DNA from: Halothermothrix orenii H 168
GTDB taxonomy: Bacteria; Bacillota; Halanaerobiia; Halanaerobiales; Halothermotrichaceae
Direction: 5' to 3'
DNA: 64,000 nucleotides
Assembly (NCBI RefSeq): GCF_000020485.1
Contig: NC_011899.1
Span: 587,937 to 651,936, forward strand
Below the pieces are notes generated by a model, which worked only from the letters and a program-made list of their open reading frames with translations, made no database searches and had not been told where the DNA came from. Every line of letters begins with the position of its first letter. Position 1 is the stretch's first letter. Shown here one piece after another: positions 59,142 through 64,000 of this stretch. The position numbers were made by a program, and so were the translations under genes.

Positions 59142-60023
59142 GTGTTACAGAAAGCTAAAACAAAAACCAGAGTTATTAAAGCAGATTTATTATTACTGTT
59201 GGTAGTAACTGTCTGGGGGACAACCTTTCCGGTTATGAAGATGATACTGGTCGATACAGACCCTTTTTACTTTATAGCCCTTAGATTTATGGTTGCCTTT
59301 CTGGCCCTTTATTTAGTTTTTCATAAAAAAGTGACCAGGGATGATTTTTCAGGGGAAACGGTTAGAAAAGGTGTAATCCTGGGATTATGCCTTCTGGCAG
59401 GTTATGCCTTTCAGATAGTTGGTTTGCAGTATACGACTGCTTCCCGGTCTGCTTTTATTACCGGGTTGTCGGTGGTTATGGTTCCTTTACTATCGATAAT
59501 GATTATAAAGCAGATCCCCGGTCCTTATACCTGGACAGGGGTGGCTCTGGCCACCATTGGATTATATTTATTGACAGGGGCGGGTAAAATAGCAGTCAAC
59601 CTGGGTGACTACCTTACCTTTTTCTGTGCTGTCTCCTTTGCCCTCCAGATTGTTTTATTAAGCAAGTATTTGCCCGGGAATAAACCGGTCGTTTTAACTT
59701 TAATCCAGATGGCTGTTGTCGGGGGAGGGTCTTTTCTGGTATCCTTATTCAGTAATGGTATAACAGGTGTAACCGGCCCGGCCCTGGGTGTTATAATTTA
59801 TACTGGTCTTCTGGCAACAGCCATGGCCTATCTAATTCAGAGTTATGCCCAGCAGTTTACTCCACCTACCCATACCGGTGTTATATTTACTCTGGAACCA
59901 GTATTTGGAGCATTATTCTCATATTTAATACTGGGAGAAGTTATGGGATTTACCGGTTTGTTCGGTGGATTACTGATAGTGACCGGTATGTTGATTACAG
60001 AAGTGAAAGCTGAGGGGGTCTAG
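59142..60023 (+). CDS. EamA/DMT superfamily transporter
   Basis: About 293 residues with ten helices arranged as two EamA repeats: LLLLLVVTVWGTTFPVMKMIL, FIALRFMVAFLALYLV, TTASRSAFITGLSVVMVPLLS and a second copy containing GLLATAMAYLIQSYAQQFTPPTHTGVIFTLEPVFGALFSYLILGE. Such proteins export amino acids, nucleosides or other metabolites; substrate unknown. The GTG at 59142 has AGGGGTGA five bases ahead. The gene lies between the crp-like gene and aroE with short spacers, suggesting one transcript. Confidence 0.9.
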   Translation: MLQKAKTKTRVIKADLLLLLVVTVWGTTFPVMKMILVDTDPFYFIALRFMVAFLALYLVFHKKVTRDDFSGETVRKGVILGLCLLAGYAFQIVGLQYTTASRSAFITGLSVVMVPLLSIMIIKQIPGPYTWTGVALATIGLYLLTGAGKIAVNLGDYLTFFCAVSFALQIVLLSKYLPGNKPVVLTLIQMAVVGGGSFLVSLFSNGITGVTGPALGVIIYTGLLATAMAYLIQSYAQQFTPPTHTGVIFTLEPVFGALFSYLILGEVMGFTGLFGGLLIVTGMLITEVKAEGV

Positions 60024-60024
60024 A

Positions 60025-60894
60025 ATGTTTGATAATAGTACACAGGTGGTTGGATTGATGGGATACCCCCTGGGTCATTCAATGTCCCCGGCCATGCATA
60101 ACCGGGCCTATAAAGACCTTGGGATTAATTATGTTTATCTTCCGCTGGAAATAAAGCCTGACTTTCTCAAAGAAGGGATAGAGGGATTAAGAGCATTTAA
60201 TTTCCGGGGGGTTAATGTGACCATACCCTATAAGGAAAAAGTTATCCCCTATCTGGATGAAATTGATAGGCTGGCCGGGGAAATCGGGGCTGTCAATACA
60301 ATAGTTAATAATGGTGGAAAATTAAAGGGTTATAATACTGACGCCCTGGGCTTTAAAAAAATGCTTGAAGATGACTGTAGTTTTGAAATTAAGGGAACAA
60401 AAGCGGTAATTATCGGAGCAGGAGGGGCCAGCCGGGCAGTCGGGGCAGTCCTGGCCAGGGAAGGGGCCAGTGAAATCTTTCTCTTAAACAGAACCCTGAA
60501 AAAAGCAGCAAAACTGGTCGGTATCTGGAATAAGACTTATCCCGGTATAAAAACTGTTGCTCTACCTTTAGATGAAGATAAATATCTACCTGTTGTTAAA
60601 AGATGTGATGTAATCATTGATACAACACCGGTGGGCATGGCTCCTGGTATTAAAGGAGGGCCTGTAATTGCTAAAGAAGCTATAACCAGGGATACTCTTG
60701 TAGTCGATCTGGTATATAATCCACCTGAAACTACATTAATAAAAGCCGGAAGGCAGGTCGGGGCCAGAACTATGAATGGTTTTCCTATGCTTATTTATCA
60801 GGCGGCTTATGCATTTAAACTGTGGACGGGGATAAAACCTGAACTATTTATAAAACCGGTCCGGGAGGCAATTTCACCAGATTTTTTTGCATAA
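60025..60894 (+). CDS. aroE: shikimate dehydrogenase
   Basis: 289 residues. AroE motifs: GYPLGHSMSPAMHNRAYKDLGI (shikimate binding), NVTIPYKE (catalytic Lys), GAVNTIVN, the Rossmann GAGGASRAVGAVL, LNRTLKKA (NADP+ arginine) and NGFPMLIYQAAYAF. It reduces 3-dehydroshikimate with NADPH in aromatic amino acid synthesis. It begins one base after the EamA stop codon, with GGGGGTCTAGA upstream. A terminator follows. Confidence 0.97.
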   Translation: MFDNSTQVVGLMGYPLGHSMSPAMHNRAYKDLGINYVYLPLEIKPDFLKEGIEGLRAFNFRGVNVTIPYKEKVIPYLDEIDRLAGEIGAVNTIVNNGGKLKGYNTDALGFKKMLEDDCSFEIKGTKAVIIGAGGASRAVGAVLAREGASEIFLLNRTLKKAAKLVGIWNKTYPGIKTVALPLDEDKYLPVVKRCDVIIDTTPVGMAPGIKGGPVIAKEAITRDTLVVDLVYNPPETTLIKAGRQVGARTMNGFPMLIYQAAYAFKLWTGIKPELFIKPVREAISPDFFA

Positions 60895-60920
60895 AATAAT
60901 TATTAAATAAAATATACATT

Positions 60921-60950
60921 AATACCTGGCTTTGCCAGGTATTTTTTTTA
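60921..60950 (+). terminator. terminator after aroE
   Basis: AATACCTGGC and GCCAGGTATT form a 10-bp stem with a TTT loop, followed by eight T. Confidence 0.9.
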
Positions 60951-61054
60951 TTTGACTGAAAATAATGGTGTAAAATTGAAGGACTTTTGTTTCAATTGGC
61001 GAATAAAAATAATAAACATGTAATATTTACAAAATTTTGAGGGATTGATGGGAA

Positions 61055-62731
61055 ATGACCAGAACACATATAAAGAAATTAGGAGAATTATTACTTGATT
61101 TCAATTTTATTACTGAAAAACAGCTTAATGAGGCCCTTAAAAAACAGAATAAGTCAGGAAAAAAACTGGGAGAAATCCTGGTTGAATCAGGCTATCTCAA
61201 TGAAAATGATTTAATACAGGTCCTGGAGTTTCAGCTGGGTATTCCCCATGCTGACCTGAACAAATATGTAATCAACCCTCATCTGGCCCAGTATATACCT
61301 GAAAATATAGCCCGGCGTCATAATGTTGTTCCCCTTGAAAAGAAAAATGGCAAGCTTAAGGTTGCCATGGTTGATCCAACCAATCTTGTCGCCATAGAGG
61401 ATATTGAAATGACTTCAGGGTTAAAGGTAGAACCCCTGATTGCTTCCCGGAAGAATATAAAAATGGCTTTAAACCAGATTTATTCAGTTAATGATTCAGA
61501 TGCGGCCGAAGTATTTGCCAGCTTAAATGAGGTTACTACCAAAACTAATGAAGAACCTGAATTAAATGAATTAAAAGAAATGATAGAGGATGCCCCTATC
61601 GTTAGACTGGCCAATTTAATTATTAATCAGGCTATCCAGATGAAGGCCAGTGATATTCACATTGAACCCCAGGAGGACCAGGTCAGGGTCAGGTACAGGG
61701 TTGATGGTGTTTTACGGGAAAATATGACGGTTCCCAAACACAGTCAGGCGGCCCTGATTTCAAGGTTGAAGATAATTGCTGACCTTGATATTACCGAGAG
61801 AAGGGTTCCCCAGGATGGTAGGATAGAGCTCAATGTCAGCGGGGTCAAAATAGATATGAGGGTTTCAACCCTTCCCACAGTTTATGGGGAAAAGGTTGTT
61901 ATCAGACTTTTAAATAAAGAAGAGAAACTATTACAGATTGAACAACTGGGATTCAGCGAGACCAATTTAAGCAGGTTTATGAAACTTATTAAGCAACCCC
62001 ACGGAATTATCCTGGTTACCGGACCCACCGGAAGTGGTAAATCAACTACCCTTTTTGCTGCTTTGAATAAACTCAATACACCTGAAAAGAACATAATTAC
62101 TGTTGAGGATCCGGTTGAATACCAGCTTCGTGGTATTAATCAGGTTCAGGCCAATTCCAGGGTTGGGTTAACTTTCGCCAGTGCCTTACGGTCAATCTTG
62201 AGGCAGGACCCGGATATCGTAATGGTCGGTGAGATCAGGGATGAGGAGACGGCTCGCATAGCGGTCCGGGCTGCCCTGACCGGACATCTGGTTCTGAGTA
62301 CCCTCCATACCAATGATGCCGTAAGCTCAGTTACGCGACTTATTGATATGGGCATTCCACCTTATCTGGTGGCCTCATCTGTAATCGGGGTTGTGGCTCA
62401 GAGACTGGTCCGGAGGTTATGTACCTGTAAGGAAGAGTATGTTCCTGGACCAGAAGAAATGGAATTTCTCCAGGTTAATGATATTGGAAAATTGCAACGT
62501 CCTGAAGGCTGTAAAAAATGCCATTCTACAGGCTACAGGGGTCGTCTTCCGGTCCATGAAATATTAATTATGGATAGGAAATTGAGAGAAATGATTGTAA
62601 ATGGAGAGGGGGAATCTGTTATAAAGAAATATGCCCGGAAAGCAGGAATGCTAACTTTAAAAGAAGATGGGGTTAATAAGGTAATAGAAGGGTTAACTTC
62701 ATATGAAGAACTGGCAAGGGTAGTTAGTTAG
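61055..62731 (+). CDS. pilB: type IV pilus assembly ATPase PilB (GspE family)
   Basis: 558 residues: an N-terminal MshEN-type domain (LGELLLDFNFITEKQLNEALKKQ, GEILVESGYLNENDLIQVL) that binds c-di-GMP in relatives, then the secretion ATPase with Walker A TGPTGSGKSTTLF, Asp box, Walker B VMVGEIRDEETARIAVRAALTGH and His box LSTLHTNDA. The C-terminal tetracysteine (CTC...CKKC, with intervening 50 residues) binds zinc. It powers pilus extension. First of pilB-pilT-pilC. Confidence 0.95.
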   Translation: MTRTHIKKLGELLLDFNFITEKQLNEALKKQNKSGKKLGEILVESGYLNENDLIQVLEFQLGIPHADLNKYVINPHLAQYIPENIARRHNVVPLEKKNGKLKVAMVDPTNLVAIEDIEMTSGLKVEPLIASRKNIKMALNQIYSVNDSDAAEVFASLNEVTTKTNEEPELNELKEMIEDAPIVRLANLIINQAIQMKASDIHIEPQEDQVRVRYRVDGVLRENMTVPKHSQAALISRLKIIADLDITERRVPQDGRIELNVSGVKIDMRVSTLPTVYGEKVVIRLLNKEEKLLQIEQLGFSETNLSRFMKLIKQPHGIILVTGPTGSGKSTTLFAALNKLNTPEKNIITVEDPVEYQLRGINQVQANSRVGLTFASALRSILRQDPDIVMVGEIRDEETARIAVRAALTGHLVLSTLHTNDAVSSVTRLIDMGIPPYLVASSVIGVVAQRLVRRLCTCKEEYVPGPEEMEFLQVNDIGKLQRPEGCKKCHSTGYRGRLPVHEILIMDRKLREMIVNGEGESVIKKYARKAGMLTLKEDGVNKVIEGLTSYEELARVVS

Positions 62732-62742
62732 GAATGGTATTG

Positions 62743-63816
62743 ATGGATATCAAAGAATTTTTAAAAAAATTTGTAGAAGACCAACATATTTCTGATCTTC
62801 ATCTTACAGTTAATTCTAAACCTGTAGTCAGATATGACGGAAAACTCAAAGTATTTGAAGAATTTTCGGGTCGGATTGGGTTTGAGGATATGCAGAATAT
62901 TACTAAAGAACTAATGACAGATGACCAGTGGCAACAATTTCAGGAAAAGGGTGAGCTTGATTTTTCCTATAGTGTTCCCGGTTTTTCCCGGTTCCGGGTT
63001 AATGCTTATTACCAGAGGGGGGCTATTGCCCTGGCTTTGAGGATAATCCCGACAAAAATACCAACCATCGAAGAGCTGGGTCTACCGCAAATTTTAAAAA
63101 ACCTGGCCCTGATGAGAAAGGGACTGTTCCTGTGTACCGGCCCTACTGGAAGCGGGAAGACAACAACCCTGGCTTCTATGATTAATATTATCAATAAAAA
63201 TAGACAGGCCCACATCCTGACCCTTGAAGACCCCATAGAATATTTACACCGCCATAATAAAAGTATTGTTCATCAAAGGGAAGTGGGGATTGATACTACA
63301 AGTTTTAAAGAAGGGTTGAGATCTGCCCTGAGGCAGGACCCTGACGTTATTCTGGTTGGGGAGATGAGGGATCATGAAACAATATCCATTGCCTTAGAAG
63401 CAGCCGAGACCGGTCATCTTGTTCTGGCAACATTACATACGAATGATGCTCCCCAGACCATTGATCGTATTATAGATGTTTTTCCTCCCCAACAGCAACG
63501 ACAGGTCAGGGTGCAGTTATCACTTACTCTTAACGGGATTGTTTCCCAGCAATTGCTGCCCCGGAAGGATGGTAATGGCAGGATAGCAGCCCTGGAGGTA
63601 TTAATTGGAACCCCGGCTGTCAGAAATGTCATCAGGGATGGAAAGAGTCATCAACTTTATTCCAGTATGCAGACCGGTGGGAAATACGGAATGATCACCA
63701 TGGACAACTATATACTTGATTTATTAAGTAAAAGTCTTATTAATAAGGATACTGCCCTGAGAAGGGCCAATGACCCGGAATATATCAAAAAGAGGATTAA
63801 TGCGGTCAGGGTTTAA
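62743..63816 (+). CDS. pilT: type IV pilus retraction ATPase PilT
   Basis: About 357 residues: N-terminal PAS-like domain (DIKEFLKKFVEDQHISDLHLTVNSKP), Walker A GPTGSGKTTTLASM, Asp box LTLEDPIEY, Walker B ILVGEMRDHETISIALEAAETGH and LATLHTNDA. It drives pilus retraction and twitching. ATG at 62734 and 62743 are both in frame; AGGA sits directly against the first, so the second is preferred. Eleven bases follow the pilB stop codon. Confidence 0.95.
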   Translation: MDIKEFLKKFVEDQHISDLHLTVNSKPVVRYDGKLKVFEEFSGRIGFEDMQNITKELMTDDQWQQFQEKGELDFSYSVPGFSRFRVNAYYQRGAIALALRIIPTKIPTIEELGLPQILKNLALMRKGLFLCTGPTGSGKTTTLASMINIINKNRQAHILTLEDPIEYLHRHNKSIVHQREVGIDTTSFKEGLRSALRQDPDVILVGEMRDHETISIALEAAETGHLVLATLHTNDAPQTIDRIIDVFPPQQQRQVRVQLSLTLNGIVSQQLLPRKDGNGRIAALEVLIGTPAVRNVIRDGKSHQLYSSMQTGGKYGMITMDNYILDLLSKSLINKDTALRRANDPEYIKKRINAVRV

Positions 63817-63935
63817 ACTGGTTTAACTATTTATCTTGTTCTTCCCATAATTGATTTTTCTAGTCGTCAAACTTATAAATTTTGTTAATTATGAAAAGCC
63901 AATAAACTAAAAGGGAGCAGGGGGTGAGATTTACC

Positions 63936-64000
63936 ATGGCACCGGAGTTTGAATATGAAGCGGTAAGTAAAAGTGGAGAACGAATTAAAGGTACTATTAC
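63936..64000 (+). CDS. pilC: type II secretion F family protein / PilC (partial, 5' end)
   Basis: The frame opens with ATG after GGGGGTGAG and encodes MAPEFEYEAVSKSGERIKGTI before leaving the window. This matches the N-terminus of PilC/GspF inner-membrane platform proteins (YEAVdasGkrvkGti). The position after pilB and pilT agrees. Only the first 21 residues are visible. Confidence 0.8.
   Translation, partial: MAPEFEYEAVSKSGERIKGTI

Overview
The window reads as chromosome of an AT-rich, endospore-forming, low-GC Gram-positive bacterium (Bacillota). Gene order (ytxC-thrS, infC-rpmI-rplT, pheST-zapA-cvpA-polX-mutS2, yrrI-alaS-ireB-ruvX-yrzB-mltG-trmR-U32), T-box leaders, an L20 leader, sigK, yunB and a SleB hydrolase all fit this. 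A type IV pilus locus and a split FeoB suggest a deep anaerobic clade. The Halanaerobiales (Halothermothrix/Halanaerobium-like) are my best guess, from recall rather than from a search.

Layout. 1-3.1 kb (minus strand): a sodium:solute symporter running off the left edge, an M42 aminopeptidase broken by an in-frame TGA, and a DUF421 membrane protein. 3.3-5.4 kb: metG behind a Met T-box. 5.4-15 kb (accessory): LysR/YeiH, an MFS transporter, a DEAD-box helicase with a cold-shock gene, a MerR-zinc ribbon-methyltransferase fusion paired with an MFS exporter, a PAP2/haloperoxidase-like protein and a 22-residue membrane peptide gene. 15.3-17.1 kb: one tRNA on the minus strand, a degenerate LCP protein and seven tRNAs on the plus strand. 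17.1-24 kb: ytxC, DUF445, thrS (Thr T-box), infC-rpmI-rplT under an L20 leader, an rRNA methyltransferase and a yqzL-like small gene. 24-35.6 kb: pheST (Phe T-box), zapA, cvpA, a PolX homologue that has lost its polymerase aspartates, mutS2, and a convergent PBP1A. 36-43.4 kb: tyrS, yunB, PRC-barrel and YtxH-like proteins, an AI-2E-family permease, alaS, ireB. 43.5-48.5 kb: three envelope genes (phosphatase-like polytopic protein, FtsA/PilM-like actin, baseplate-J-like membrane protein) inserted into the otherwise conserved ireB-ruvX neighbourhood. 48.5-54.7 kb: ruvX, DUF1292, mltG, trmR and a U32 protein (wobble-uridine hydroxylation and methylation), DUF4911, sigK, yqeG, SleB hydrolase. 54.8-60.9 kb: AbrB, Fur, split feoB plus feoA, a Crp-family regulator, an EamA transporter, aroE. 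61-64 kb: pilB, pilT and the start of pilC.

Most genes are translation, envelope, sporulation and iron functions. The points most worth following are the MerR-methyltransferase/MFS pair with a shared upstream motif, the three-gene envelope block, the polymerase-dead PolX, non-AUG starts (AUC for infC, probable AUU for DUF421), the interrupted M42 gene, and hairpins that bury the ribosome-binding sites of yunB and sigK.
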